DNA from: JBOGEN01 sp050743265 | GTDB lineage: Bacteria; Actinomycetota; Actinomycetes; JBOGEN01 | Assembly: GCA_050743265.1 (NCBI GenBank) | Contig: JBOGEN010000196.1 | Coordinates: forward strand, 1 to 58,741 | DNA length: 58,741 nt | Direction: 5' to 3' | In this document: piece by piece, positions 31,803 through 41,366 of the stretch | How positions within the stretch are numbered: position 1 is the first letter of the stretch | How the letters are laid out: every line of letters begins with the position of its first letter | Position numbers and translations under genes: made by a program | Notes under the pieces: model-generated | What the model saw: the letters and a program-made list of their open reading frames with translations, nothing else | The model's database searches: none | Told to the model about the DNA's origin: nothing

Positions 31803-32879
31803 TCAGCCCTCCAGCCGGACCGGCCTGCCCGTCCGCGCGGACTCGTAGATGCCGAGCACCAGCGCGAGAGGTACGCGTGCCTCGGCCACCCCGACCAGCG
31901 GTGGACGCCCGTCGCGCCGGGCGTCGAGGAAGTCGCGGATCTGCCGCAGGTGCGCGTCCGACAGCGCCGCGGGATCGCCGCCCGCGGTGGGCCCGCCGGT
32001 CTGGTCGGGCAGCACCGAGGCGGCCTGGTTGCCCAGATCACCCCACGCCCCGGCGAGCCCGTACGCCTCGCCCTCGGGGGCAGCGTGGAAGTAGGCGAGC
32101 CGGTCGTCGTCGATGACGGCCGAGCCGCGATCCCCGTGGACCTGCAGCCGCGTGGTGAGCCCGGGGTAGGCGGCCGTGGTCCCGAGCACGCTGCCGAGCG
32201 CGCCGTTGGCGAAGCGCACGGTGGCCGCGCCGGTGTCCTCGACCTCGATGCCCTCGTGGGCCAGCCGCCCGGTGTACGCGACGACCTCGGCGGGCTCGCC
32301 GAGCATCCAGCAGAGCAGGTCGATCGTGTGGATGCCCTGGTTCATCAGCGCACCGCCCCCGTCGAGCGCCCACGACCCGCGCCACGCGCCGGAGTCGTAG
32401 TACGCGCGTGAGCGCCACCACGAGATCTGCGCCGACCCGGAGGTCAGGCGTCCCAACCTGCCCGCGGTCACCGCCCGGTGCAGCACCTGCGCGGACTCGT
32501 CGAACCGGTGCTGGCTCACCACACCGACCGTGCGCCCGGTGGCCCGCTGGGCAGCGGCGAGCCGGTCGGCCGCCTCGAGCGTGATGTCGACGGGCTTCTC
32601 GACAAGCACGTCCTTACCGGCTTCGAGCGCGGCCACCGCGGCGTCCGCGTGCAGGCCGCTCGGCAGGCAGACGGTGACGACGTCCACGTCCGGGCGGGCG
32701 AGCGCCTCGGCGTACGAAGTGGTGGCGGCGCACCCGTGCTCGGCGGCGACCTTCTCGGCCGTCTCGGCCCCCCGGTCGACGACGACGGCCGCCCGGGCCT
32801 CGTCCTGCAGAGCGGCGAGCATGCTCGCGTGGTGACGGCCGATCACGCCGCAGCCGAGGATCGCGAACCCGGCGGTCAT
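31803..32879 (-). CDS. Gfo/Idh/MocA family oxidoreductase
   Basis: This 358-aa protein has the Rossmann motif GCGVIGRHH (residues 9-17), the conserved EKP at 94-96 that holds the catalytic Lys95, and the substrate-domain segment GGGALMNQGIHTIDLLCWMLG. The family oxidises or reduces sugar or inositol hydroxyls with NAD(P). It starts four bases after the stop of the TIM-barrel isomerase gene, so the two act together, probably on a sugar or cyclitol intermediate. The exact substrate is not predictable. Confidence 0.92.
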   Translation of the reverse strand: MTAGFAILGCGVIGRHHASMLAALQDEARAAVVVDRGAETAEKVAAEHGCAATTSYAEALARPDVDVVTVCLPSGLHADAAVAALEAGKDVLVEKPVDITLEAADRLAAAQRATGRTVGVVSQHRFDESAQVLHRAVTAGRLGRLTSGSAQISWWRSRAYYDSGAWRGSWALDGGGALMNQGIHTIDLLCWMLGEPAEVVAYTGRLAHEGIEVEDTGAATVRFANGALGSVLGTTAAYPGLTTRLQVHGDRGSAVIDDDRLAYFHAAPEGEAYGLAGAWGDLGNQAASVLPDQTGGPTAGGDPAALSDAHLRQIRDFLDARRDGRPPLVGVAEARVPLALVLGIYESARTGRPVRLEG

Positions 32880-32883
32880 GCGG

Positions 32884-33711
32884 TCACTCCCACGGGATCC
32901 GCTGGGACGTCAACAGGCCCGTGAAGGCGGCCACCGCGTGCCGCCAACGCCCGGGGCCGCTGAATCCGCCGAGCGGGCCGGTCGCGGCGAGGTGCGGCTC
33001 CATGGAGAAGTACCCGTCGAACCCGTCCGCGTGCAGGGCGGCCAGGGTCTCGGGCACCTCGCCGTCTCCCTCGCCCGCAGGGACGACCTCGCCCGTCGCC
33101 AGCAGCGCGTCCTTGACCTGCACGTACGCGACGTACGGGCGCAGCAGCGCGTACGCCTGGGTGAACGGGCGCGCGCCGACCTGGACGAAGTTGGCCGCGT
33201 CCCAGGCGGCGCGCAGGTGCGGCGAGCCGACCGACTCGAGCAGGTCGTGGCACCGGGCGGGCGTGTCGCCGTAGATCTCCTTCTCGTTCTCGTGCAGAAG
33301 GGTCACCCCGGCACGCCCGGCCTCGTCCGCCAGTGTCGACAGGCGGCGCAGCACCTCGTCCCGGTGCGCGGCCGGATCGTCGCCGTCGGGGAGGTAGAAC
33401 GAGAACACGCGGACGTACGACGCACCGAGCCGTCCGGCGACGTCGAGCGCGCGGCGGAACCGCGCCAGGTGGGGCGCGAACGGGTCCGTGACGGAGATCT
33501 TGCCGATCGGCGACCCGATCGACGACACCCCGATGCCGCGCTCCCCGACCGTCTCGGCGACCCGGGCCACCTGATCGTCGTCGAGGTCGCAGACGTTGGT
33601 GTCCCAGACGCTGCGCAGCTCGAGGTGGCGGATGTCGTCAGCCGCGAGCGTGTCGCACTGGACGTCGAGGTCGGCGTCGATCTCGTCGGCGAAACCCGAA
33701 AGGGTCCACAC
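32884..33711 (-). CDS. Sugar phosphate isomerase/epimerase (AP endonuclease 2-type TIM barrel)
   Basis: The 275-aa product matches the IolE/IolI-like TIM-barrel isomerase family. Visible features include LELRSVWDTNV, the GASYVRVFSFYLP strand, LLHENEKEIYGDTP with the first metal Glu, AAWDAANF with Asp, YVQVKDA and FSMEPH with the last Glu. The E-D-H/Q-E set would bind a divalent metal. The GTG at 33711 has GGAGGAAC upstream. It is coupled to the Gfo/Idh gene downstream; together they resemble inositol or sugar-lactone catabolic pairs. Confidence 0.88.
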   Translation of the reverse strand: MWTLSGFADEIDADLDVQCDTLAADDIRHLELRSVWDTNVCDLDDDQVARVAETVGERGIGVSSIGSPIGKISVTDPFAPHLARFRRALDVAGRLGASYVRVFSFYLPDGDDPAAHRDEVLRRLSTLADEAGRAGVTLLHENEKEIYGDTPARCHDLLESVGSPHLRAAWDAANFVQVGARPFTQAYALLRPYVAYVQVKDALLATGEVVPAGEGDGEVPETLAALHADGFDGYFSMEPHLAATGPLGGFSGPGRWRHAVAAFTGLLTSQRIPWE

Positions 33712-33925
33712 GGCGCGCGTTCCTCCTGCCGGTGCTCGAGGGTGTTCGTGACGGCGCCCCGGACGCTATCCCGGCCCCCGGCGTCCAGGTCAAACAACCC
33801 TGCGGCCAGCCCGGACGTCGCCGTCATCGAGACGTCACGTCCCGTCTCTCTCCAGGTCGGGAGCGCCTCACGTTCCGCCCCTAGCGTCACTCGCCGTCCA
33901 CGACGTTCGCGAGACGGGGGACCCC

Positions 33926-35596
33926 GTGAACCACGCACGCGCCAGCCACACCGCCACGTCCACCTCGCCCGGGCTCAGCCGTCGCCGCCTCCTCGGCGTG
34001 AGCGGCACCACCGCCGCCGCGCTCGTGCTCGGCCTGGGCCCGTACACCGACAGGGCGTGGGCGAGCCCGCGCTTCGCCGACGACCCGTTCAGCCTCGGCG
34101 TCGCGTCCGGTGACCCGGCCCCGGACGGGGTGGTGCTGTGGACGCGGCTCGCGCCCGACCCGATGGCCGGCGGCGGCATGCCCGACGCCGCGGTCCAAGC
34201 CGAGTGGGAGGTAGCCGACGACCCGCAGTTCCGGCGGGTCGTCCGCCGCGGCACCGAGACCGCACGCCCCGAGCTCGGGCACGCCGTGCACGCCGAGGTG
34301 CACGGCCTCGAGCCGCACCGGGAGTACTACTACCGCTTCCGGGCCGGCGGTCAGATCAGCCCGGTGGGCCGGACGCGGACGGCGCCCGCCCTCGGTGCAG
34401 CCGTCGGGGCGCTGCGCTTCGCGTTCGTCTCGTGCCAGCAGTTCGAGCACGGCTACTACACCGCGTACGGCCACCTCGCCGAGGAGGACCTCGACCTCGT
34501 CGTGCACCTCGGCGACTACATCTACGAGTACGGCACGGACGAGTACCTCTCGCCCGACGGGAACGTCCGGCACCACGTCGGCGCGGAGATCTGGAGCCTC
34601 GAGGACTACCGCATCCGGCACGCTCAGTACCGCGGGGACGCCGACCTGCAGGCCGCGCACGCCGCGTGTCCGTGGATGGTGACCTGGGACGACCACGAGG
34701 TCGAGAACAACTACGCCGGGCTGGTGCCCGAGCAGGGCCAGGACCCGGCGCTGTTCCTCCCCCGCCGTGCGGCCGCCTACCAGGCGTACTACGAGCACAT
34801 GCCGCTGCGGCGCTCGTCCGTCCCGCGAGGTCCGGACATGCTGCTCTACAGGCGCCTCCCGTACGGCGGGCTTGCGGACTTCCACCTGCTCGACACCCGG
34901 CAGTACCGCGACGACCAGGCCGCCGGCGACGGGACGAAGCCGCCGAACCCCGAGCAGCAGGACCCGTCCCGCACGCTCACGGGCGCGGAGCAGGAGGCGT
35001 GGCTGCTCGACGGGCTCGCCCGCTCGGGCGCCCGCTGGAACGTGCTCGCCCAGCAGGTGTTCTTCGCCCGGCGAGACCTCGGCGTGGGCGCGGACGAGCG
35101 GTACAGCATGGACTCCTGGGATGGGTACCTCGGCTCGCGCGACCGCATCGTGCGCGGCTTCGCCGAGACCGGGGCGAGCAACCCGGTCGTGCTCACCGGC
35201 GACGTCCACGCGAGCTGGGCCAACGACGTCAAGGCGGACTTCGCCGACCCCGGCTCGGCGACGGTCGCGACGGAGTTCGTCGGCACCTCGATCACGTCCG
35301 GGGGCAACGGGTCGGACACCCGTGCCGACACCGCGCAGGTGCTCGCGGACAACCCGCACATCAGGTTCTTCAACAACTTCCGTGGCTACGTCCGCTGCAC
35401 CGTGACGCCACGGCAGTGGCAGACGGACTACCGGGTGGTGCCGTACGTGACCCAGCCGGGCGCGCCGGTCTCGACGCGGGCCTCCTTCGTCGTCGAAACC
35501 GGGCGACCGGGCGTCCAGACGCTGAGCACCCACGACGTGCCCGGGCGGCAGCACAACACCGAGACCGAGCAGGACCGGCTGGACGCCCAGACCTGA
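33926..35596 (+). CDS. phoD: PhoD-like alkaline phosphatase, Tat-secreted
   Basis: The 556-aa product has a twin-arginine signal (SRRRLLGVSG, hydrophobic stretch, AWA) at residues 18-47. The PhoD N-domain follows (FSLGVASGDPAPDGVVLWTRL), then the metallophosphatase core: VSCQQFEHGYY, LVVHLGDYIYEY, WMVTWDDHEVENNY and VLTGDVHASW. PhoD hydrolyses phosphodiesters and monoesters outside the cell with Fe and Ca. The start is the GTG at 33926. It diverges from the TIM-barrel gene across a 214-bp spacer with no recognised Pho box. The stop is 67 bases from the converging Idh gene. Confidence 0.9.
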   Translation: MNHARASHTATSTSPGLSRRRLLGVSGTTAAALVLGLGPYTDRAWASPRFADDPFSLGVASGDPAPDGVVLWTRLAPDPMAGGGMPDAAVQAEWEVADDPQFRRVVRRGTETARPELGHAVHAEVHGLEPHREYYYRFRAGGQISPVGRTRTAPALGAAVGALRFAFVSCQQFEHGYYTAYGHLAEEDLDLVVHLGDYIYEYGTDEYLSPDGNVRHHVGAEIWSLEDYRIRHAQYRGDADLQAAHAACPWMVTWDDHEVENNYAGLVPEQGQDPALFLPRRAAAYQAYYEHMPLRRSSVPRGPDMLLYRRLPYGGLADFHLLDTRQYRDDQAAGDGTKPPNPEQQDPSRTLTGAEQEAWLLDGLARSGARWNVLAQQVFFARRDLGVGADERYSMDSWDGYLGSRDRIVRGFAETGASNPVVLTGDVHASWANDVKADFADPGSATVATEFVGTSITSGGNGSDTRADTAQVLADNPHIRFFNNFRGYVRCTVTPRQWQTDYRVVPYVTQPGAPVSTRASFVVETGRPGVQTLSTHDVPGRQHNTETEQDRLDAQT

Positions 35597-35663
35597 GGCA
35601 CCGGCGAGCAGTGTCTCTCGGAGGGTCGTCCCGCCACCCGAACCTAGGCGTTACTGGAATGAG

Positions 35664-36554
35664 TCAAGGGTTGGCGGAGATCGAATCCACCTGACGCTGC
35701 GCCTCGGCCAGCACGTGCACGACGTCACGCCCAAGGCGGACGTCGCACGGGTGGGACGTCCGGCCCGCGTTGACCCCGCCCACCAGCTCGGCCGCAGCGA
35801 GACCGAGGGCGGCCACCGGGGGCGTGGACCCGGTCGGCATCACCGACGTGCCCGACACGCCCCACAGCGTCAACGCGAACCCGGTGGCCGCGGGTGGCGC
35901 GGACAGCGTCAGCGTGGCCGTGCTCGTCTCGCCCCCCTCGTGGTGCAGCACGAGGTGGACGAGGTCGCCCAGGCCCGCGTCGGCGCGTACGCCGGTGATC
36001 GGACCGAGCGCCCCGGTGAGCATCGCGAGCGCGTGCGGGCCTACGTCCCACAGCCCGCCCTTCTCGCGGCGCCAGATCGACTCCGCGTATGGGCTGCCGG
36101 TCGCGAACGCGCTGCCCAGCCAGCGGGCGAACCCGCCCTCCCAGGAGCCCCCGCTGACCTCGCGGAGCCACTCCCGCTGTTCGGGGAGGAAGCGTCCGGT
36201 GAAGAACACGAGCGAGGCGACCCCTGACTCCTCGACCGCCTCCGCGAGCCGGTCGGCGTCCTCGACCGTCGTGGCGATCGGCTTCTCGAGCAGGAGGTGA
36301 CGCCCGGCGAGGGCCGCACGGAGCGCGGCGTCGGCCTGGACGGCGGGCGGGACGGCGAAGGCCACCGCCTCGACCGCGTCGATCATCGCGTCCAGGTCGT
36401 CGTACGGGGCGGCGTCGAGCTCGCCGGCCAGCGCGGCGGTCTTCTGCGAGTCTCGCCCCCACACCCCCACGAGGTCGACAGCCTCGCTGTCGCGCAGCCC
36501 CGCGCCGTGCACGGTGCGGGCCCAGTACCCGGTGCCCACCAGGCCGAAGCGCAT
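35664..36554 (-). CDS. Gfo/Idh/MocA family oxidoreductase
   Basis: This 296-aa protein starts MRFGLVGTGYWA (ATG 36554, AAGGAGG upstream) and has the catalytic EKP at 90-92 and the substrate-domain GGLWDVGPHALAMLTGALG. It is somewhat shorter than typical members (330-360 aa), mainly at the C-terminus. Role: NAD(P)-dependent redox on a sugar or related polyol. It diverges from the polyol-type dehydrogenase at 36771 across a 216-bp spacer, which suggests shared regulation. The open frame upstream to 36629 is not needed. Confidence 0.88.
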   Translation of the reverse strand: MRFGLVGTGYWARTVHGAGLRDSEAVDLVGVWGRDSQKTAALAGELDAAPYDDLDAMIDAVEAVAFAVPPAVQADAALRAALAGRHLLLEKPIATTVEDADRLAEAVEESGVASLVFFTGRFLPEQREWLREVSGGSWEGGFARWLGSAFATGSPYAESIWRREKGGLWDVGPHALAMLTGALGPITGVRADAGLGDLVHLVLHHEGGETSTATLTLSAPPAATGFALTLWGVSGTSVMPTGSTPPVAALGLAAAELVGGVNAGRTSHPCDVRLGRDVVHVLAEAQRQVDSISANP

Positions 36555-36583
36555 GTCCGCCTCCTTCACCTGTCGACGCCAGC

Positions 36584-36608
36584 CGATCCCGTCAGACGAT
36601 CCCGTCAG
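36584..36608. repeat. 12-bp tandem direct repeat in a divergent promoter region
   Basis: CGATCCCGTCAG occurs at 36584-36595 and again at 36597-36608, one base apart. It lies between the Gfo/Idh gene (start 36554) and the dehydrogenase (start 36771). A direct repeat here could be a regulator site, but no partner regulator is adjacent. Confidence 0.5.
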
Positions 36609-36770
36609 CCGACCCTCCCAGCCGACCACACCTCGTCACGGGTGGCCGGGCCGACGGTGGCAACAGGTCCCAGGTCGCGATGCCGGACGCCGGCCGATTT
36701 CGGCACCGTGGTTGGATTTTCCCCCGTACACAAGAACTCCCCCGAGGCGAGAAGAAGGCTGGGACTGACC

Positions 36771-37802
36771 ATGCGCGCGGCACGGCTGCACGGCGTCGGC
36801 GATGTGCGCCTCACCGAACTGCCCACCCCGCAGGCCGGGCCCGGTGAGGAGCTGGTGCGGGTCACCGCGGTCGGGATCTGTGGGTCCGACCTGCACTGGT
36901 ACGCCGAGGCAGGCATCGGGGACGCGCGGCTGCGTGAGCCGCTCACGCTCGGGCACGAGTTCGCCGGCGTCGTCGAAGGCGGCCCGCGGCACGGCCTGCG
37001 CGTCGCGGTCGACCCGGCGCGGCCGTGCGAGGAGTGCGAGACGTGCCGGACGGGGCACCGCAACCTCTGCCCGACCGTCGGGTTCGCCGGCCACCGCTCC
37101 ACGGACGGAGGCCTGCAGGACTACGTCGCGTGGCCGTCCGCGCTGCTGGAACCACTGCCGGACTCCCTCAGCGACGCCGACGGGGCGATGCTCGAGCCGC
37201 TCGGCGTGGCCGTGCACGCCGCTGACCTGGCGCACCTGCGGGTCGCCAGCCGCGTCGCCGTGATCGGGTGCGGCCCGCTCGGCCTGCTGCTGCTCCAGGT
37301 GGCCCGCGCGGCCGGCGCGACCACGGTGGTCGCCTCCGACCCGTTGCCGCACCGCCGGGACGCGGCCAAGCGGCTGGGCGCGGACGCCGTCCTCGACAGC
37401 GGGGACAGCGCGGACGACGCCGCGTGGCGCGACCTCACCGAGGGAGGCGCCGACGTCGCCTTCGAGGTGGCCGGCACGGACGAGGCCGTGGACACGGCGA
37501 CGGTGGCCGCCCGCCCTGGGGCGCGCGTGGTGCTCGTCGGCATCCCCAGCGGGGACCGCACCTCGTTCAACGCGTCCCTCGCCCGCCGCAAGGGCCTCAC
37601 CCTGGTGATGTCGCGCCGGATGGGGGACGTGTACCCGCGCGCCACCGCCCTCGCCACGCGGGGTCTCGTCGACGTCCGCTCGGTCGTGTCGAAGAGCTAC
37701 CCGCTGGCCGAGGTGCAGGAGGCGTTCGCGTCGGCGGTGACCCGCACCGGGCTCAAGGTCGTGGTGGAGCCGGACGGGCGTGCGTCCGAGCCACAGGGCT
37801 GA
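36771..37802 (+). CDS. Zinc-dependent medium-chain dehydrogenase (sorbitol/xylitol/threonine dehydrogenase-like)
   Basis: The 343-aa product has the catalytic-zinc residues Cys37 (GICGSD), His62-Glu63 (GHEF), and the four-Cys structural zinc site at 86, 89, 92 and 100. The NAD motif is VAVIGCGPLGLLLLQVA. It belongs to the polyol dehydrogenase branch of the MDR superfamily, oxidising a sugar alcohol or similar to the ketose with NAD. Context is sugar catabolism. The ATG at 36771 begins exactly at the family N-terminus. A dyad (GCTGAC / GTCAGC, 37798-37818) spans its stop and that of the converging AKR gene. Confidence 0.9.
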   Translation: MRAARLHGVGDVRLTELPTPQAGPGEELVRVTAVGICGSDLHWYAEAGIGDARLREPLTLGHEFAGVVEGGPRHGLRVAVDPARPCEECETCRTGHRNLCPTVGFAGHRSTDGGLQDYVAWPSALLEPLPDSLSDADGAMLEPLGVAVHAADLAHLRVASRVAVIGCGPLGLLLLQVARAAGATTVVASDPLPHRRDAAKRLGADAVLDSGDSADDAAWRDLTEGGADVAFEVAGTDEAVDTATVAARPGARVVLVGIPSGDRTSFNASLARRKGLTLVMSRRMGDVYPRATALATRGLVDVRSVVSKSYPLAEVQEAFASAVTRTGLKVVVEPDGRASEPQG

Positions 37803-37813
37803 CACGGCAGGGG

Positions 37814-38848
37814 TCAGCGCCCCTCCACCACGCGCCGGGTGCGCTGCGCGACGCCCATCTCCCCGTACGGGTACTCGCCCACACCGGGGTCGCTCGCCTC
37901 GTCGAGCTGCAGCCGCTCCTTGTCGTCGAGGTGCAGGTCGGCGGCTCCGAGGTTGTCGGCGAGCTGCTCCTGCGTGCGCGCGCCGAGGATCACCGAGGTG
38001 ACGCCGGGACGGTCGGCCAGCCAGGCCAGCGCGACCTGGGCCATGGACACGCCGCGCTGCTCGGCCACGGCCTGGACGGCGGCGACCACGTCCCACGTCC
38101 GCTCCAGAGGGGCGCGCCTGCCGTACGCCTCGACCCCGACGTCCGGGTTCTCGCCGAGGCGTGTGGCACCGGTGGGGCGCTCGTCCCGCCGGTACTTGCC
38201 CGTGAGCCAGCCACCGCCGAGCGGGGACCAGGGCAGCAGTCCCAGCCCCTCGGACAGGCACGCCGGCACGATCTCCCACTCCACCTCGCGGGCGAGCAGG
38301 TTGTACTGCGGCTGCAGGGTGACCGGACGGGTGAGCCCGCGGAAGTCGGCCACGTCCACGGCCTTCTGCAGCTGCCAGCCCGTGAAGTTCGACAGCCCGA
38401 AGTAGCGCACCTTGCCCGCACGCACCGCGTCGTCGACGAAGCGCAGCGTCTCCTCCAGGGGCGTCAACGGGTCCCAGGCGTGCACCTGGTAGAGGTCGAT
38501 CGCGTCCAGGCCCAGCCGTGCCAGGGACGCGTCGAGCGCGCGGGAGAGGTGCCGACGGGACGTGCCGCGGTCGTTGGGTCCCGGACCGGTGGGGAACCGG
38601 CCCTTGGTCGCGACCACGACCTGGTCGCGGACCTCCGAAGGCCGGTTCGCCAGCCAACTGCCGACGATCTCCTCCGACGCGGTGTCCGCGTACACGTCGG
38701 CGGTGTCGACGAAGGTCCCACCTGCCTCGACGAACGCGTCGACCTGGGCGTGCGAGTCGGCCTCGTCGATCTCGCGGCCGAAGGTCATCGTGCCCAGCGC
38801 GTACGCCGAGACGACGCACCCGCTGCGGCCGAGCATGCGGTACTCCAT
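37814..38848 (-). CDS. Aldo/keto reductase
   Basis: This 344-aa protein has the AKR catalytic tetrad Asp48, Tyr53 (DTADVY), Lys82 (VATKGRF) and His123 (YQVHAWD), with a C-terminal SVILGARTQEQLADNLGA cofactor loop. It reduces a carbonyl using NADPH. The start at 38848 is the only ATG before the conserved MEYRMLGRSG. It is the last gene of the minus-strand arabinose locus, 14 bases after the arabinofuranosidase, suggesting action on a pentose derivative. Confidence 0.92.
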   Translation of the reverse strand: MEYRMLGRSGCVVSAYALGTMTFGREIDEADSHAQVDAFVEAGGTFVDTADVYADTASEEIVGSWLANRPSEVRDQVVVATKGRFPTGPGPNDRGTSRRHLSRALDASLARLGLDAIDLYQVHAWDPLTPLEETLRFVDDAVRAGKVRYFGLSNFTGWQLQKAVDVADFRGLTRPVTLQPQYNLLAREVEWEIVPACLSEGLGLLPWSPLGGGWLTGKYRRDERPTGATRLGENPDVGVEAYGRRAPLERTWDVVAAVQAVAEQRGVSMAQVALAWLADRPGVTSVILGARTQEQLADNLGAADLHLDDKERLQLDEASDPGVGEYPYGEMGVAQRTRRVVEGR

Positions 38849-38862
38849 GGGTTCCCCTTCAG

Positions 38863-40383
38863 CTACCGGTGGACGAGCCGGAGGACGTTCCAGGACACGG
38901 GGGGCAACGTCACGGTGAGCGTCCGCCCGTCCGAGGTCGCCGCCGGGTGCGGGCGGGGCGTGACCCGGTCGGGCGCGTCCTCGGTGTTCACCGCGCGGAC
39001 GTCGTCGTCCGCGAGCACGGTGGCCTCGGCGACCTGCAGGCCGGCGCCGGCACCCGAAAGGGCACGCAGGTCCACCGTGACGGTGACGCCCTCGTCCTGG
39101 TGCCGGTTCACCGCGAACAGGGCGACGTCCCCGGTCTGCGGGTCACGCGTCGCGACCGCGTCGACGACCGGCACCTCACCGAAGCGCGCGGTCTCGTACG
39201 ACGGGCTCGTCGTCTGCACCTGGAGCACCTCCCCCCGGGCGAGGCGGGACGCCTGCGCGAACGGGTGGAACGTGGTCTGGCGCCACGCCGGGCCACCCGG
39301 CTCGCAGCGCATCGGCGCGATCACGTTGACGAGCTGTGCCTGGCACGCGGCCGTGACCCTGTCGCTGTGCCGCAGCAGCGAGATGAGCAGGTTGCCCACC
39401 ACGACCGCGTCCGCGACGTTGTACGTGTCCTCGATGAGCCGCGGAGCCACGGGCCAGTCGGGTGGCGGACCCTCGTCGCGCCACTGGCTCTGGTACCAGA
39501 CGTTCCACTCGTCGAAGGAGAGCGCGATGCGCTTGGGCGAGCGCAGCCGCGCCGCCACACCGTCGGCCGTGGCCACCACGGCGTCGATGAAGCGGTCCAT
39601 GTCCACCGCGCTGGCGAGGAAGCTGCCGAGGTCGCCGTCGTGCTCCTGGTAGTACGCGTGCAGCGACACGTAGTCGACCTGGTCGTAGGCCAGCTCGAGC
39701 ACGGTGGACTCCCACGCGCCGAACGTCGGCATGCGCGAGTGCGAGCTGCCGCACGCGACGAGCTCGAGCCCGTCGGCCATCTGCCGCATCGCCCGGGCGG
39801 TCTCGGCCGCGACCCTGCCGTACTCCTCGGCCGTCTTGTGCCCGGTCTGCCAGGGGCCGTCCATCTCGTTGCCGAGGCACCACATCCGCACGCCGTACGG
39901 CTCCTTGGCGCCGTGGGAGCGCCGCAGGTCCGAGAGCGCGGTGCCCTCCGGGTGGTTGGCGTACTCGAGCAGGTCGAGCGCCTCCTGCACGCCGCGGGTT
40001 CCGAGGTTGAGCGCCATCATCGGTTCGACGCCCGCCTTGCGGCACCAGCGGGCGAACTCGTCGAGGCCGAACGCGTTGGTCTCCGTCGTCCGCCAGGCGA
40101 GGTCGAGCCGGGTCGGGCGGGCGTCGACCGGGCCGACCCCGTCCTCCCACCGGTAGCAGGAGACGAAGTTGCCGCCTGGGTACCGCACCGCGCTGACACC
40201 CATCTCGCGGGTCAGGTCGAGCACGTCGGTACGGAACCCGTCCTCGTCCGCGGTCGGGTGCCCGGGCTCGTAGATGCCGGTGTACACGCACCGGCCGAGG
40301 TGCTCGACGAACGAGCCGAACGTGCGCCGGCTCACGGGGGCGACGACGAAGGAGGGGTCGAGGGCGAGAGACGCGTGCAGCAC
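38863..40383 (-). CDS. abfA: Alpha-L-arabinofuranosidase, glycoside hydrolase family 51
   Basis: The 506-aa product is a typical cytosolic GH51 enzyme. A (beta/alpha)8 barrel carries the acid/base Glu173 (CLGNEMDGPWQ) and the nucleophile Glu292 (SFDEWNVWY), followed by a C-terminal beta-sandwich (ending SWNVLRLVHR). It releases L-arabinose from arabino-oligosaccharides or arabinoxylan fragments. There is no signal peptide, so it acts on imported oligosaccharides, in line with the CUT1 transporter genes directly upstream. The freed arabinose feeds AraA, AraB and AraD encoded further upstream. Confidence 0.95.
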   Translation of the reverse strand: MLHASLALDPSFVVAPVSRRTFGSFVEHLGRCVYTGIYEPGHPTADEDGFRTDVLDLTREMGVSAVRYPGGNFVSCYRWEDGVGPVDARPTRLDLAWRTTETNAFGLDEFARWCRKAGVEPMMALNLGTRGVQEALDLLEYANHPEGTALSDLRRSHGAKEPYGVRMWCLGNEMDGPWQTGHKTAEEYGRVAAETARAMRQMADGLELVACGSSHSRMPTFGAWESTVLELAYDQVDYVSLHAYYQEHDGDLGSFLASAVDMDRFIDAVVATADGVAARLRSPKRIALSFDEWNVWYQSQWRDEGPPPDWPVAPRLIEDTYNVADAVVVGNLLISLLRHSDRVTAACQAQLVNVIAPMRCEPGGPAWRQTTFHPFAQASRLARGEVLQVQTTSPSYETARFGEVPVVDAVATRDPQTGDVALFAVNRHQDEGVTVTVDLRALSGAGAGLQVAEATVLADDDVRAVNTEDAPDRVTPRPHPAATSDGRTLTVTLPPVSWNVLRLVHR

Positions 40384-40463
40384 GTCAGGTCTCCAGGGGG
40401 AGGGGTCGGGTCACGGTCGGGTGCTGGTCGGGGTCGTCGTCACGTGAGGGACCGTCTCGCCCC

Positions 40464-41366
40464 TCAGGCCTTGAGCCCGGCGTCGCCGACGCCGCGCACG
40501 ACCTGGCGCTGGAAGAGCATGTAGACGAGCAGCAGCGGGATGCCACCGAGAAGTGCCGAGGCCATGACCTGGGCGTAGCGGAGGCCGTACGTCCCCTGCA
40601 CGGTGTAGAGGCCCACCGGGATCGTCATCATGTCGGGGTTCGTCGTCACGATGAACGGCCAGAGGAAGTTGTTCCAGCAATGGATGAACACGAAGATGCC
40701 CACGGCGGCGAGGATCGGCTTGGACATCGGCAGCACGACGCTCCAGAACACGCGCAGGCTGCCGGCACCGTCGATGCGTGCGGCCTCTTCGTAGTCGCGC
40801 GGCAGCCCGTCGAAGAACTTCTTGAGCACGAACACGAACACGGGAGTGACCACCTGCGGCAGCACCATGCCCCAGTACGTGTCGACGAGCCCGAGTGCCG
40901 TCATCTCATGGAAGAGCGGCACGATGAGCACCTGCGGCGGGATGAGGATGCCCGCGACGACGGCAGCGAACAGCCACCCCTGCCCCGGAAACCTCATTCG
41001 GGAGAAGCCGAACGCGGCCAGGGCGCAGAGCGCCAGCGTGAGCAGCGTGACGAGCACGGTCACGACCGTGCTGTTGACGAACCATCGGATGATGTCGCCT
41101 GCGCCGAGGATCGCGCGGAACGACTCGAGCGAGGCGTCGGACATCGTCCACGTCAGTGGCGTCTTCGTGGTCTCCGCCTCGGGCTTGAGTGCGGTGTCGG
41201 CAGCCCACAGCAGCGGCATCAGCCACACGAACGCGAGCAGGACCGACCCGAGGGTCAGTGCCGCGCCCACAGGCGTGACCCGGGACCGGCGCCGGGGCCC
41301 GGCCCCCTTGGCCCGGTGCGTAGCCGCGGTTCGGCCGGAGGGGGCCTCCGTGGTCATGGCGGTCAT
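40464..41366 (-). CDS. Carbohydrate ABC transporter permease (MalG/CUT1 type)
   Basis: This 300-aa protein has six membrane segments and the EAA loop EEAARIDGAGSLRVFWSVVLP that contacts the ATPase. The N-terminal 30 residues are basic and cytoplasmic. It overlaps the other permease by ATGA (start 41366). No ATPase gene accompanies this set, as is usual for actinobacterial CUT1 systems served by a shared MsiK-type ATPase. Substrate is probably arabino- or xylo-oligosaccharide, from the adjacent GH51 gene. Confidence 0.92.
   Translation of the reverse strand: MTAMTTEAPSGRTAATHRAKGAGPRRRSRVTPVGAALTLGSVLLAFVWLMPLLWAADTALKPEAETTKTPLTWTMSDASLESFRAILGAGDIIRWFVNSTVVTVLVTLLTLALCALAAFGFSRMRFPGQGWLFAAVVAGILIPPQVLIVPLFHEMTALGLVDTYWGMVLPQVVTPVFVFVLKKFFDGLPRDYEEAARIDGAGSLRVFWSVVLPMSKPILAAVGIFVFIHCWNNFLWPFIVTTNPDMMTIPVGLYTVQGTYGLRYAQVMASALLGGIPLLLVYMLFQRQVVRGVGDAGLKA

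Noticed and set aside
35662..35675. 14-bp match (reverse complement) to GCCAACCCTTGACT at 10375-10388
   Set aside because: It lies over the end of a Gfo/Idh coding sequence, and a few such 14-mer matches are expected by chance in a window of this size.
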